From NCBI GenBank assembly GCA_023055425.1, contig JALGPY010000003.1, positions 75,739,491 to 75,803,490 on the forward strand: a DNA stretch of 64,000 nucleotides, written 5' to 3'. The DNA is from Linanthus parryae (taxonomy: Eukaryota; Streptophyta; Magnoliopsida; Ericales; Polemoniaceae). The notes beneath the pieces are model-generated. The model did not search any database, was not told the origin of the DNA, and saw only the letters and a list, made by a program, of their open reading frames with translations. The first letter of the stretch is position 1. Each line of letters starts with the position of its first letter. Both the position numbers and the translations under genes were made by a program. Shown here piece after piece: positions 23,848 to 35,900 of the stretch.

Positions 23848-25163
23848 TGCTCGGGACGAGCAGAACTATCCATGGACGTCTTTACAGTTCAATCTGACCT
23901 TGTTTGGAGTGATTTTGCTTGTTTTAGCCAGTTTTAACCTTGGTACAAGATAGAGAACTCCGAGCCGGATAGTGTAATATTTGAGCAATTTCATGCATAA
24001 TTTTGTTTATTTGAATATGATTGTGGGTACTTGTTTTGTGCAGGAAACAGGTACCATAAATGCATGAAAGAGGCTTGGGAAGGGAGGTAGAGTACCAAGG
24101 GAGTGGAGCAGAAAATGTAGAAAAGCTGGGTTGCGTTCAGATGTAGGATTCCACAGACAAACGCTAAACAGGACGAAATTATGCTAAGGCATGGAAGCAG
24201 TCTGCACTCAAACGCATGAGGTCAACACAGCAAAAAAAATCAATAGGCAAAGTCAACTGAGGAAGCAGAGGAAGCCGCGTTCAAACGTAGGACAACCACG
24301 TTCAGACGCAGGTTCCGTTAAGAAAAGTCAACGGTCAGAAGTCAACGTCAGGAGCTGCGTTGCAACGCGGCATCTCTGCGCTCAGACGCATGTCAGGATT
24401 TCCAGAATCTTCTTAAGGCGGTTCAAACAGGGGCAAAATGGTGATTTCAGGCATCAATGTTGGAAAATTGTGGCAGTATAAATAAGAGGCGTCCCAGAGA
24501 AAAAAAATCATTGAGGATCCGATATCAGAGACCGAATCAGAGCAGAGCACAGAAGTTGAAGCACGGAGCAGTCCAAGTTTTTAGCATAAAACCCGTTTGA
24601 TCTACTTTCTCTTTATTTTGTGAAATTCTGTTTTTCAGTAATGTAAGCTAGCTAAAATATTTACCTAGGTTCTCGGTGAACCTAGGGTATATGATTTCAG
24701 CAACTTAGTTTATTTCGATTCACAGACTGGTGACTGGTTTAGTCTTAATACATTAGAGATTTGTTTATTATTCTGTCTTCGGTTTTTACTTTAATGCATG
24801 AACGACATGATCAACCTGGAGTGCTACAGACAAGATCCGGTGCGCGAGAGTGGCCAGTGAGGAAGAGAAGACTGAATTTAGATGCCTGCCTTGATGTACC
24901 AAGGGTGGTAAGAAACAGGGACTAGCCCAGAAAGCATAAGACCAACTATTACAAGTTTTGGTGACGTACAGAGAGGTGAACCCTATAACCCTAGCAGACT
25001 TAGAACGAACCTGGACATTTAGGAGTGCAGAGAGGAACTGAAAAATTGTATGGAAGTGACAGGTGCATGAGACCGAGAGGAGATTGTAACACTGGTATGC
25101 TGGCATACACAAAACCAGCGTGTGTTTTTGAAATTGAGAAAAACTGGAGAGCTGAATAGTAAC
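23848..25163 (+). repeat. Gypsy-1 3' LTR, left part
   Basis: Aligns with 10324-11690 of the 5' LTR, including GTTTGGAGTGATTTT, TTGAGCAATTTCATGCATAA, TATAAATA at 24477 and the GTGACAGGTGCATGAGACC tail. About six palindrome copies survive (24130-24391). It breaks at 25163 (GAATAGTAAC), the left edge of Gypsy-2. Confidence 0.9.
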
Positions 25164-26170
25164 TGACACGTTCCAACTGCAAGTGCACTGACGTCGTGTG
25201 TAGTAATAATTCCGGTAAATCCGGGTTTGTCGAACCCAAATGAATTCTTGTAAACTAGTTGATACTTATTAACCTCATGTGGGCAAAGCGCGCTGAGTAT
25301 TTGCTAAATCCTACTAAAAATGAAAGAACAACTATCTCAATTATACGGTTTAATGATCTCATGATTAATGAAGAATGACTACGAAAGTTACTTATGAATT
25401 ATAAAGTTCATGATACCTCTTTTGGTTCACTAGGGACTTCACACCACTTATGATTTACGTACAAGTAACACGAATGTGTTTTACATAGCCAAACGAGCAC
25501 TTATACTTTGAAGATTCCTCAACCAAATTTATATTCAGACTCTTGTACCTGATTCCTCTAGTCTACTCAAGTTCAAATAATCATTACGTTTTTGTAGTCT
25601 ACTCTTAGTACTAGCTAACTAGCAAGATTTATCAACCCTAGATACGGCTAGTGCTTGATTCAAGTTCTGGCAAAAATTGTTGATTCCTCTAACATTCACT
25701 ACCTAGATCAATCCTATTGTGATATAAAACAATACGAAAGATAGATTAAGCTCATAAACCAAGCATAACTAAGTAGAAAACATTAAATTAAGTTAAAAGC
25801 ATGAAACAAGATCCATGAATCACCAAACGTGGTGTTCAAACCCTAGCTACCTACGAGATATCCTGAATCGAGTGTTTAGCTACGAAAATACATGATCAAG
25901 ATACAAAGTTTCATGATCATAAACCAAAAACTAGAGAAAGAAGAAGAGAAAGAGATCCAAACGAATGATCCAAAGCTCCAAGCACGTTCCTCAGCTCCAA
26001 AGCACGTCCAAACTTTCCTATCCTATGAAAATACGCCTAGATTGCTTAAATACGTTTCCTAAAATATAAGACCAAGTTTGGATAAATTATGTAAAAGCCC
26101 CGCTGAAATCTGACCGAGTCTGCGATATCTTCGTGCGAAGACTTCTTCTCTTCGTGTGAAGACCTTCGTA
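25164..26170 (-). repeat. Gypsy-2 3' LTR, truncated at its inner end
   Basis: Near-identical start to 29374 (TGACACGTTCCAACTGCAAG on the plus strand) and collinear with it for about 1 kb. Similarity stops near 26170, after two CTTCGTGCGAAG-like palindromes. The last ~470 bp of U3 are missing, so the LTR/internal junction was deleted. Confidence 0.85.
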
Positions 26171-27597
26171 GATATCCAATGAAGCAAATGCGATTTGCAG
26201 AACTCACAAAAATATGTAATGAAGTAATCCCTCAACGAAACCCCGCAACTAATGCCCCTCATGATGCTATAGAAAGGTAATTCTGACGACATATGATGAA
26301 GGCCAAGAATTGCTTTCCTAGGTCAAAGAGGCTAACAATGAATCCAATGATCAATTAGGGTTTACTGAAGGTCCTACAAGGTAAGATCTAAAAGAAGTGA
26401 GTGATCTAATACACATCCTCGCATAGCTGTTATGTGTGCCACTACGAGGCGGGCTGGCGACTACCTAAGACGGATAACATGAACGTTCGGCTTGTTTAGC
26501 AAACACCAAGCTCAACTCTTTTAGGAGAAAACATCACACACTTTAGCTTTTAAAATTCCGTTTAGTTTCAAAATAGGTAGGCATTCACGTAATGAGATTC
26601 TCTCTATACTTACTGGGGGAACTGAAAAAGTCACTCTCGGTCAAAATTCACGCCCTATGCCTAAAGTTTTCAAATCTCACTAAATCAACCAAGTCCAAAC
26701 TTCTCTGAATTACCCTTTTCTCAAATTTTTCAATTTTCTATTCATTTTTTTTTTAATTTTTCTATTATCTCATTTTTATTTGTATTTTATTTCATACTAT
26801 CCTAGCTATAAACGCAAGGCTTAGACTCGAAAAAAATTGACACTACACATCTCAACTCTTTGGTGGGTATACTCAATTATGTAAAAGTGCAACCGACTAT
26901 AATTCTACACTTCGCAATATGACAATATAAGTAAAAAAATCTCAACATAGACCACAATACTGACTCACAATACAATATAAACACATCCTACATGTAACTG
27001 GCTATGCAACACACAATTGGCTAGTAGACAGTAAAACCACCCCCACACAAAATGCTTCGTTGTCCTCAACGAATTTAGAGATTAAATATAGGAAGCAGAA
27101 ATCAAATGCGTAGGCCAGTAGATGAGATGGAGCATGACATATACTAAATAAAAGAAACACGAAATTCAACAAAAGAAAAAGATACTCACAACCACCTCAT
27201 GGGTGGGGACACAATCACGCCAAGCAGTCCCCAAGCACAGTAGTGGCGCCACCATGCTCCCAACGTTCAGTGTGTACTCGCACACCGGGGTCGACTGCCT
27301 TCTCTGCTAAAATCCATGTCTGAAGAATCCCCAACTCGCCAATGCAAGCCCCTGTGAAGGTCATGTGTGCCAGGGCACACCGGGGTAGATTCTCCCATCT
27401 CCTGCACAAGTATGTCACTAGAAAATATCATGATGTCCCTCTCTCTCTCTCATCTCTCCAAATAAAATAAATAGAAACACAACAAAACTGAATTAAATAC
27501 TCACTCCTAATCTAATGCAAATAAATACGTTGGGTTGCCTCCCAACAAGCGCCTTGTAATTTAAGGTCGACGACCCGACCCAGTTAACTCAAATATG
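26171..27597 (-). other. Gypsy-2 3' internal region, non-coding
   Basis: No gene on either strand. Contains an AT-rich run near 26740-26790 and, at 27530-27555, the reverse complement of the CCCAAC/GTTGGG hairpin found after integrase in Gypsy-1 (17794-17818). Confidence 0.6.
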
Positions 27598-28161
27598 TTA
27601 AGGAGGTCTAGCACAACGTGCCTCCTCCTTCAATTTCTTGCTCTTGATCTTTTGCACCACATCCTGTGAACTCACCACATTTGGCTTCTTTTCTGATTCG
27701 AGTGGATCGGGCTGCAAAACTTTAGGCAAACCAAGAGAAGGATCCACACAATCTTCTCTAAACTTGATCATGGAAAACTTATTCTTCCCCTTTCCTCGAA
27801 CAAATGCCTTGAAAACAAGTGATGAATCTAGAGCTTTGATAGTAAGCTCCTTAGTCTCTAGATCCACATTTGCGCACATTGTCTTCAACAACGGTCTTCC
27901 AAATATGAGTGGAACATCGCGATCCTCCTTGATATCCACTATCACAAAGTCAGCTGGAAAGAAAAATGCATCCACATTCACAAGCAAGTTCTCAATCACC
28001 CCATTTGCTGTAATAATAGAATTGTCTGCCAGTTGCAGACCCATCTTCACCGGGGTTGGCGCACCAATTCCCAATCTCTGAAATAGGGATAATGGCATGA
28101 GATAATTACTCGCGCCCACATCATAAAGACCATGCGTATGATAATTACCCCCCCCCCCCAA
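27598..28161 (-). pseudogene. Gypsy-2 aspartic protease region
   Basis: Encodes YDVGASNYLMPLSLFQRLGI, a DLGAS-like motif with Val for Leu. It continues with ANGVIENLLVNVDAFFFPAD and DVPLIFGRPLLKTM, collinear with the Gypsy-1 protease. It is preceded by a poly-C run (28149-28158) where the gag-protease link appears degraded. It ends at a stop followed at once by the post-integrase hairpin, so pol is missing rather than merely shifted. Confidence 0.85.
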
Positions 28162-28310
28162 GAGTGCAGCCTATAATGACACTGCCCGGATCTCTCATCT
28201 TGGGAATGTCTCGTAGTGTTACATTACTGCATGTCTCTGTTAGCTTCTCCGTGGCATAAGGGTCTATGCTCTTCTTACCCCATATGAGAAAGTGCTGCCA
28301 TAAGAGGAAA

Positions 28311-29246
28311 TTAATATGCAGTTGTTTGAATATGTTCAGAAATGTACGAAGAATTTGGCTCCCCATGATTCGGGCATCTACGAAGAATTTGGCTGAACTT
28401 TCTCCATGTGTCTCCCAGTGAGTTGTCCTCTTCCTGAGTGAACTTTGTAATCTCGGCCATTTGCTGAGAAACCTTGTACGGTGGCAAATACCTCCTCAGA
28501 AATTCTCGGTAGTAATCTGCCCATGTCACAATACTCCCAGCTAGAAGCTCCATAAGACACTGCTTGGCTTTTCCATATAAAGAGAAAGGAAATAGTAATA
28601 GCTTAAATGTTTCATTTGGAACCCTATGGTCGTGCAAGGTAGAAGTAATTTGCTCAAAAATAAGATGATGGTGGTTGGGATCATCTTCTAGAGCTCCAAT
28701 GAATGAGCACTCATCACGAACCATGTTGATCATGTGCTGGCGCAGCTCAAAATATTGGTCAGCGATGTGTGGCCTAACAATGGTGGGTTGATAGCGGGCT
28801 GGAGTAGTTCGGAGATAATCTACCATAGGACGGTCTTCGTTCTCAACATTCTCTACTCGGGCTGCTGGATTCTGCCCAATATTTTTGTTGCCCCCATTTT
28901 TTCCACAATTCGCTCCTCCATTGTTTCCAACAACTACCCCTTCACCAGGTGGTGGTGGATTTTGGGGATTGTGGCGTGCGAGAGCTGCTTGTATCTCAAC
29001 CATTTGAGCTCTCAGCTCTTCAGTTTCACGTGCCATGTTGGCCACAATAGTCTCTGCAGTGACTCTGGCAGCTTGGGCATCGTGTGCCTCCTTGCGTAGC
29101 CTCTCCAACTTAGCTCTCTCCTGATAATCCAAAAGAACTGAGTTTGTTTTCCTCAAGTCTCTACGTCCTGTGCGCAATAAAGATTCCGGGTCCTCGAGTA
29201 CTGGGTACAAATTTCCGTCTCGAGAACGGGTCATGCACCGGAACAA
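28311..29246 (-). CDS. Gypsy-2 gag, open but shortened
   Basis: A 311-codon open frame starting at 29246 (MFRCMTRSRDGNLYPVLEDP). The N-terminal half holds a Leu/Glu/Arg-rich coiled-coil-like stretch (about residues 45-90), a Pro-rich hinge and a Gly/Asn-rich linker (about 100-130). The gag core follows: FKLLLFPFSLYGKAKQCLME, VTWADYYREFLRRY and TWRKFSQILRRCPNHG. The usual C-terminal nucleocapsid part is absent; the frame stops soon after the CPNHG motif. It begins about 100 bp after the primer site, the normal spacing. It could still be translated, but the element would need other copies for reverse transcription. Confidence 0.75.
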   Translation of the reverse strand: MFRCMTRSRDGNLYPVLEDPESLLRTGRRDLRKTNSVLLDYQERAKLERLRKEAHDAQAARVTAETIVANMARETEELRAQMVEIQAALARHNPQNPPPPGEGVVVGNNGGANCGKNGGNKNIGQNPAARVENVENEDRPMVDYLRTTPARYQPTIVRPHIADQYFELRQHMINMVRDECSFIGALEDDPNHHHLIFEQITSTLHDHRVPNETFKLLLFPFSLYGKAKQCLMELLAGSIVTWADYYREFLRRYLPPYKVSQQMAEITKFTQEEDNSLGDTWRKFSQILRRCPNHGEPNSSYISEHIQTTAY

Positions 29247-29349
29247 TTAACCTGAAATCACAGATAGGACAAAGAAAGTAGGTGAACGACGAATATTAAC
29301 AAAAAAGTAAAATCCCTAAGGATAAAAATAAAAACTAATTTAGCAAAAG

Positions 29350-29368
29350 TCCCTGGAAACGGCGCCAA
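29350..29368 (-). other. Gypsy-2 primer binding site
   Basis: On the minus strand TTGGCGCCGTTTCCAGGGA, five bases after the LTR end. It matches the tRNA-Asp-type primer site of Athila elements and is uninterrupted, unlike that of Gypsy-1. Confidence 0.85.
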
Positions 29369-29373
29369 AAACT

Positions 29374-30849
29374 TGACACGTTCCAACTGCAAGTGCACAG
29401 CCGTCGTGTGTAGTAATAATTCTGGTAAATCCGGGTTTGTCGAACCCAAATGACTTCTTGTAAAACTAGGTAAGACTTATTAACCTCATGTGGGAAAAGC
29501 GCGTAGAGTTTTTCCTAAATGCTACTAAAAATAAAAGAACAACTATCTCAATTAATCGGTTGAATGATCTAACGACTAATGAAGAATGAATACAAAAGTT
29601 AATTGTGAATGACAAAAGTTCAGGATATCTCTTTGTGGTTCACTAGTGACTTCACAACACTTATGATTTACGTACAAGTAACATGAATGTGTTTTACTTA
29701 GCAAAACGAGAGCACTTATAATTTGAAGATTCCTCAATCAAAATTCAAACTCTTGTACATGATTCCTCTAGCCTACTCAAGTTCAAATAAGCATTATGTT
29801 CTTGTAGTCTACTCTTAGTTCTAGCTAACTAGCAAGATTCCTCAACCCTAGATACGGCTAGTGCTTGATTCAAGTTCCGGCAACAAGTGTTGATTCCTCT
29901 AACATTCACTTCCTAGATCAATCCTATTGTGATATCAAACAATACAAAAGATAGAATAAGCTCATAAACCAAGCATAACTAAGTAGAAAACATTCAATTA
30001 AGCTATAAGCATGAAACAAGATCCATAAATCACCAAACGTGGTGTTGAAACCCTAGCTACCTACGAGATATCTCGAATAGAGTGTTTAGCTACGACAATA
30101 CATGATCAAGATACAAAGTTTCATGATCATAAACCAAAAACTAGAGAAAGAAGAAGATAAAAAGATCCAAACGAATGATCTAAAGCTCCAAGCACGTTCC
30201 TTATCTCCAAAGCACGTCAAAAACCTTCCTATCCTCTGGAAAACGGCCTAGATTGCTTAAATACGTTTCCCAAAAGATTAGACCAAGATTGGCTAAATTA
30301 TAGAAAAAAACCGCTGAAATCTGGTCAAGCCTACGATGTCTTCGTGCCAAGACTTTTTCTATGCGTTGGAAGACCTTTGTGCGAAGATTTTACAGTCTTT
30401 GCGCGAAGACCTTCTTATTTCAAGACTGAGAGCTGTTTCCAGAAGACTTCGAAAATTTTGGCTAAGTAAAGTCTTCGTGGGAAGGTGTTCGTGCGAAGGA
30501 AAATTGTCTTCGTACGAAGACCCTGTGGCTCCAGGATTCCTTAGTTGCTTTTTTGCATCCTTTTTTGCTTTTCTTCTGTTACGAAGCTCAGTTTTTCTCT
30601 CCAATTGATTCCCGCACGCGTAATTCCTTTCAAACAACAACCTGAACACTACTGTGAAGATCAAATGTGATAAATTATCAAAATGATACTCAAAACCATT
30701 CAGAAACGCCCGGATTGTACGTTTAAGCTCAAAACATCAAAAAGTGCATTTTCTTCCCAAATCAGCCCAAAATTCATTACTTTGCACCGAAACACACAAA
30801 AATAACAATGTAAAATGTACTAAAGATAACTCTTATTAAGGAGTTATCA
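29374..30849 (-). repeat. Gypsy-2 5' LTR, full length
   Basis: On the minus strand it starts TGATAACTCC (30849) and ends ACGTGTCA (29374), 1476 bp. U3 holds several palindromes of the CTTCGTGCGAAG kind between 30335 and 30521, including a perfect GTCTTCGTACGAAGAC at 30506-30521. Confidence 0.92.
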
Positions 30850-30854
30850 GTAAA

Positions 30855-31148
30855 CCAAGGGGATCCTGGAGCCTAGATCTTTGACCCGTCAGTTTCAGAC
30901 TTGGAAAATATTCACAGAAAAATTGCAACAAAAAATAGTCAGTTTTATTATTTTCTTAATTTTACTGTTAATTAGGCCGTTAGCTCAAATCTCAAAATAC
31001 TCCTCATTTTTACAGCTTTTCTATTAATTCTGGTTATCTACAGTAAAATCTAAAAAAAAATTCTCGTGGGTTCGATATTGGAGTCGTAAAATGCTCTACT
31101 TTATTACTTGATCGTATACTTGTGAAAATAAGCAGCTAAGAATTGCCA
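30855..31148 (+). repeat. Gypsy-1 3' LTR, right part
   Basis: Continues the LTR broken at 25163 (CCAAGGGGATCCTGGAGCC, then GTTTTATTATT, CTCGTGGGTTCGATAT and TGATCGTATACTTG). It carries an extra AGCAGCTAAGAATTGCCA that in the left copy lies beyond the primer site. Copia-1 sequence resumes just after 31148. Confidence 0.8.
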
Positions 31149-32900
31149 CTAGTTGCTCCGTTTATTTTTATAGTATGCATTATTGTAATGCACTTTTGTC
31201 TAATGGATTTTATTTCCTTGATCTAGATAATTTTGTCTATAACATAAATACCATAAGGATTAAAACTAATGATTTAAATTATACTTATCTATGGAATTGT
31301 CGTTTAGGCCATATGAAAGAAAAACGCATTTCTAGACTCCATAAGGATGGATTTCTAGACTCATTTGATAATGAGTTATATGAGAAATGTGAATCTTGTT
31401 TATTGGGGAAAATGACTAAGTCCCCTTTCAACAAGAAAGGTGAGAGGACTAGTGAGCTATTGGCACCTATACATACTGATATGTGTGGACCATTTTTCAC
31501 GCCCGCCAAAGGTGCTTATCCTTACTTCATTTACATTTACTGGTGACTTCAGTAGATATGGATGTGTATCTTATGAAGAAAAAATCAGAATCCTTTGAAA
31601 AGTTCAAAGAATTCAAGAATGAAGTAGAGAAGCAACTTGGAAAGAGTATTAAGGCTCTACGATCGGATCGTGGAGAGAATACTTGAGCCAAGAGTTTGAT
31701 GAATATCTTAGGGAGTGTGGGATCTTATCCCAACTCAATCCACCCAAAACGCCACAGTTGAATGGCGTGTCTGGGAGGAGAAATCTCACCATGTTGGACA
31801 TGGTGCGGTCTATGATGTGTCAAACAGATCTTCCGATATCATTTTGGGGACACGCTCTATTAACTGCAGCTTTTTCCCTTAATTGTGTTCCATCCAAATC
31901 AGTCATGAAGACACCATATGGGCTATGGACTGGTAGGCGTCCCGTAGTGTCGTTTTAAGAAGATTTGGGGTGCGTTGTCTATGTAAAGCGTCTACAATCA
32001 GACAAGCTCGGGCCCAAGTCGGATAAGTGTAAGTTTGTGGGATATCCTAAGGAAATGAAATGATATTATTTCTACAATCCAACCGAGAACAAAGTGTTTC
32101 TTGCTCGGAACGATGTATTTCTAGAAAGAGAGTTTGTCTCTAAAGAAGCCAGTGGGAGAGCTGTAGAACTTGAAGAAATTCAAGAACCACAAATCACTGA
32201 TCCTACAATGTAACATGAGCAGGAACCGTAAGTTGTTGTGGAGAAACCTGCTTAATTAACAGAAGAGTTTTGTAGGTCAATTAAGATACGTCAAGAGCCA
32301 GAGAGGTATGGACTTCTCGTTACTGAGCCCGGTGACGTATTACTCATTGATGATGAGCCTACTACCTATGTAGAGGCCTTAAAGGGGTCGGACTCTAAGA
32401 AGTGGCTTGAAGCCATGAGATCCGAAATGGAATCGATGTATACCAACAAAGTATGGACTTTGGTGGAACCACCCGCAGGGGCACGGACCATAGGGTGAAA
32501 GTGGGTATTCAAGAAGAAGACCGACATGGATGGAAATATAGTTGTCTATAAGGACCGATTGGTGGCAAAAGGGTTCAGACAGAGTCATGGTATTGACTAT
32601 GACGAATGCTTTTCCCCTGTCGCAACGACCAAATCCATTCGTATCTTACATGCTATTGCAGCTCATCACGACTATGAGATTTGGCAGATGGATGTCAAAA
32701 CAATTTTTATGTATGGAAACCTCCATGAGGATGTGTACATGACACAACCAGAGAGTTTTGAGGATCCAGAGCATGCAAACAAATTCTGTAAGTTGCACGA
32801 TCCATTTATGGATTGAAGAAAGTTTCTAGGAGTTGGAATCTATGTTTTGATGATGTAGTCAAAGAAGTTGACTTCATCAAGAACGAAGATGAACCTTGTG
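31149..32900 (+). pseudogene. Copia-1 integrase to RT portion
   Basis: Collinear with Copia-3 from just after its protease: GAG-pre-integrase (LWNCRLGHMKEKRISRLHKD, CLLGKMTKSPFNKKGERTSE), integrase core (HTDMCGPFF, ALRSDRG, TPQLNGVSGRRNL) and RT (DYDECFSPVATTKSIRILHA, IWQMDVKTIF). Frameshifts and stops lie near 31544, 31684, 31956 and 32212. The final motif NEDEPCV breaks at 32900, where the solo LTR begins, and continues at 36961. Confidence 0.88.
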
Positions 32901-35900
32901 TGTAACACCCCTATCCTAGAGTGTTGGAGTACTACACTTGGATCCCCCAGCCTCTCTAGGGATGTCCTCCGCTAAGCATGGGAATGCCCAGCAAGGAGTC
33001 TAATCCTAACGTTCCGTTACCAGACAGAATTAAAGAAACTGAAATCTAAAAGAAAATTACTTTTGTAGCTTGTAATACTGGTGTGACGATCCTCTAAGTG
33101 ATGACCTATTTCCCTGCACTCCCATACACTCACCTGCCAAGTACAGAAGGCAGTGATGTCACGACATCAGTTATAACGACCAAGATACACTTGATAATGA
33201 AACAGACATGAACATGATTCAAATGTGTAACCAGTACTTGTAATTATTATGTCTTAGTAACCTGACCCACATCAGACAGTAAAGAAAATATTATACCATT
33301 AATTACTCGAATCTCACCTATGACATATCCATATTATTTCCCCCATTCATGTACCATTCATTAATCCACCGAGACAAACTAGACCTTAAGTCTGCACACC
33401 CCCTACTGGATCGTCAGTCTAGAGGGTAGTACTAGTTTCCTACCAGTCGGGAGCTAGCAATGTGCCGACTGAGCCCGTAGTACATGAATGTAAAGCCCGA
33501 AGAATGGGTCACATAATTGTGTTCGTCCCATAAATGTTGCAAACCCGTAGTCCGAGTCCCATAATGTCTGACCATACAGAGGTCTAGGGTACAATGAATC
33601 AGTTCTTAAATAAGTATTCTCAAATAGTTATGAACAATACTCGTACGTACCTGACTCACGTGTATATATATAAATGTCCAAGATCAACCTTTCTATTATA
33701 CAAAAAAAATCCGTGTCTCCTACTCATAGAGACATGCATACATCCAATATAGCATTCTTCAATAGTACATAAGCATTCATATGCTTACCTGGTAGCATGC
33801 CTAGTACTCCTGATCAGCGATGCCGATACTCAATCCCATCAATCTCTACACACACAAATGTACATTCACTTATTAGTACCCGTCCTCATCTGTGGGGTAT
33901 AATGCATATGCAGTAACATCCTGGCTGTCTAGCCCAGAATGACTATTTAGTCCCTGAAGTCTGAGTCTTGTTCGTACATACCCTTACCATTCCTGAACCT
34001 CTTAACTATGCCTAGTTGGCCAGTCTCAAGATTTACTTAGCCTCCCTTGTCCCACTGGGATTTCAATAGTACATAAGCATTCATATGCTTACCTGGTAGC
34101 ATGCCTAGTACTCCTGATCAGCGATGCCGATACTCTATCCCATCAATCTCTACACACACAAATGTACATTCACTTATTAGTACCCGTCCTCATCTGTGGG
34201 GTATAATGCATATGCAGTAACATCCTGGCTGTCTAGCCCAGAATGACTATTTAGTCCCTGAAGTCTGAGTCTTGTTCGTACATACCCTTACCATTCCTGA
34301 ACCTCTTAACTATGCCTAGTTGGCCAGTCTCAAGATTTACTTAGCCTCCCTTGTCCCACTGGGATTAGATCTCAAGTCCCAATTATCTGCACTTAAGTTC
34401 CCGGAGTATGACTAAATTGCATTTTGTCCCCATTGCAATCTGATTTGTCAGGTTTAAGCCCATATTAACACACATGAATTTGGGAGATCAGAGGATTGTT
34501 ATAGAGACACGAGGTCATGCCTTGCGTCAAGATTTGAGTGTTTGATTGAAGGAATTGTGAAATTACTATTTTACCCCTCATAGCCAGCTCAATTGAACTA
34601 GGGTTTCCAGAGAGTCAAACTTGAACCTAAGACTCGGAATATCATTACGAGAATCTTCCGTGAAGAACTCTTAGGTCACAGAGTTATCAGTTTTCCCTTA
34701 TTCCCAATATCATGGTTTTGACTGAGTTTGATATTTCAATATGATAGTCTGAGAAGCCCGGACTGGGCTAAAGATTCCCTTAGATGTGATCTCAAGTAAG
34801 TCCTTGTTCAAGAGTATAAATTTACAATGTTTGGAATATTTACAAATAAACCCATGAAGTTTGTTAAAATTACATAAAAACCTCCATTTAGTTAGCTTGG
34901 TTAACCATAACTTATTGATAATATTTTATGACTCCAGATATCCAAGTTAGGTAGCTTGACGGCTCCTAGAACTTAATTCGACCTAATAACAATTTTAAGT
35001 AAAATACTGTTGTGCCCCTCTTACACTATTTGGTCAACTCGTAGTTTTATAGGAGATTAACTTGTCAACTATGACATGTGGATTCAGAATGGCGACGTGA
35101 GAAGCTTTTCTCAAGGATGTTAACGGCATAACAGTCATTTCACCGTCCAACTTAAAAGTCTAAATTTAAGTGAATTTAGCACAGATAGCCAACTTCGGAA
35201 CTTATTTATGAACAATTGAGGAAGAGTTTGAGAAAACGGAAGATACGATGTTAAAGATAAGTGAACAGGGATTCCAGATCATATTTAAGCTCTTGAAGTC
35301 TCAAAGTATTCAAGAAGTTATTGATAGTCAAAGTTGGGTAGATTCATTCTTATTCACATACTTGGCCATTTTTCATATTGTACAGATTCTAAGATAGCTT
35401 TATAGCAACTTTGATGTCAATTTAAGTCATTTTAGAGAGTGATTTGCAGTTTCAAATCCAAATGAAAGTTGTATTCAATCAACCCAGGATTCGGGGAAGC
35501 CAAACTATGCAAGATTTGGTTAACAAACAAATAAGTTATCTTATTCCAAATTTGGGAGAAATTCCAGCTTCATAAACATGAATGTCAAGAACATCACAAC
35601 AGCCACTTTTAGCTAGGAATTGATGTATTTATAGATTGTTCTGAGTCAATTCGTCCACCTAGGTTTGTAGTATTATCCTAGAGTAGAATTTAGGTTCAAG
35701 TATCAAATCATTTGACCCATAATCGAAGGAGATATTGCTTCTCCAAGATCAGTAAAAAACTCAGCTCAAGAAGATAATTCAAGAACACCACATTTTCCTG
35801 AACCTCTGATCCAATTTTCAGCCAAGTTAAGGAGCGTTTCACTAGAATTGATCATCAGAATAGTTGTTGTATGAACTATGAATTACAGGGATTACACAGG

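Larger units (their letters stand above)
25164..30849 (-). mobile_element. Gypsy-2: pol-less Athila-like element inside the Gypsy-1 3' LTR
   Basis: Reading on the minus strand: 5' LTR (30849-29374), primer site (29368-29350), gag (29246-28311), protease (28161-27598), then directly the post-integrase GGGTTGCCTCCCAAC-type hairpin (near 27530-27555), a 3' untranslated region, and a truncated 3' LTR (about 26170-25164). RT, RNase H and integrase are absent. Target duplications GTAAC (25159-25163) and GTAAA (30850-30854) flank it. Removing it joins the two parts of the Gypsy-1 LTR. It resembles the non-autonomous gag-only elements called TR-GAG. Confidence 0.88.
10324..31148 (+). mobile_element. 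Gypsy-1: Athila-like Ty3/gypsy element with extra ORF and nested insertions
   Basis: The left LTR starts TGATAACTCCC at 10324. A tRNA-Asp-type primer site (TGGCGCCGTTG, 11971) follows it. Then come gag, protease, RT/RNase H and integrase relics, a palindrome cluster, a promoter-like region and a downstream ORF. The right LTR starts near 23848 and is split by Gypsy-2. Domain order, DLGAS-type protease, FMDD-type RT motif and the GGGAGG hairpin after integrase are typical of the Athila lineage. All coding parts are broken. It interrupts Copia-1; a candidate imperfect target duplication is GTTCC (10319-10323) and GCTCC (31155-31159). Confidence 0.85.
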
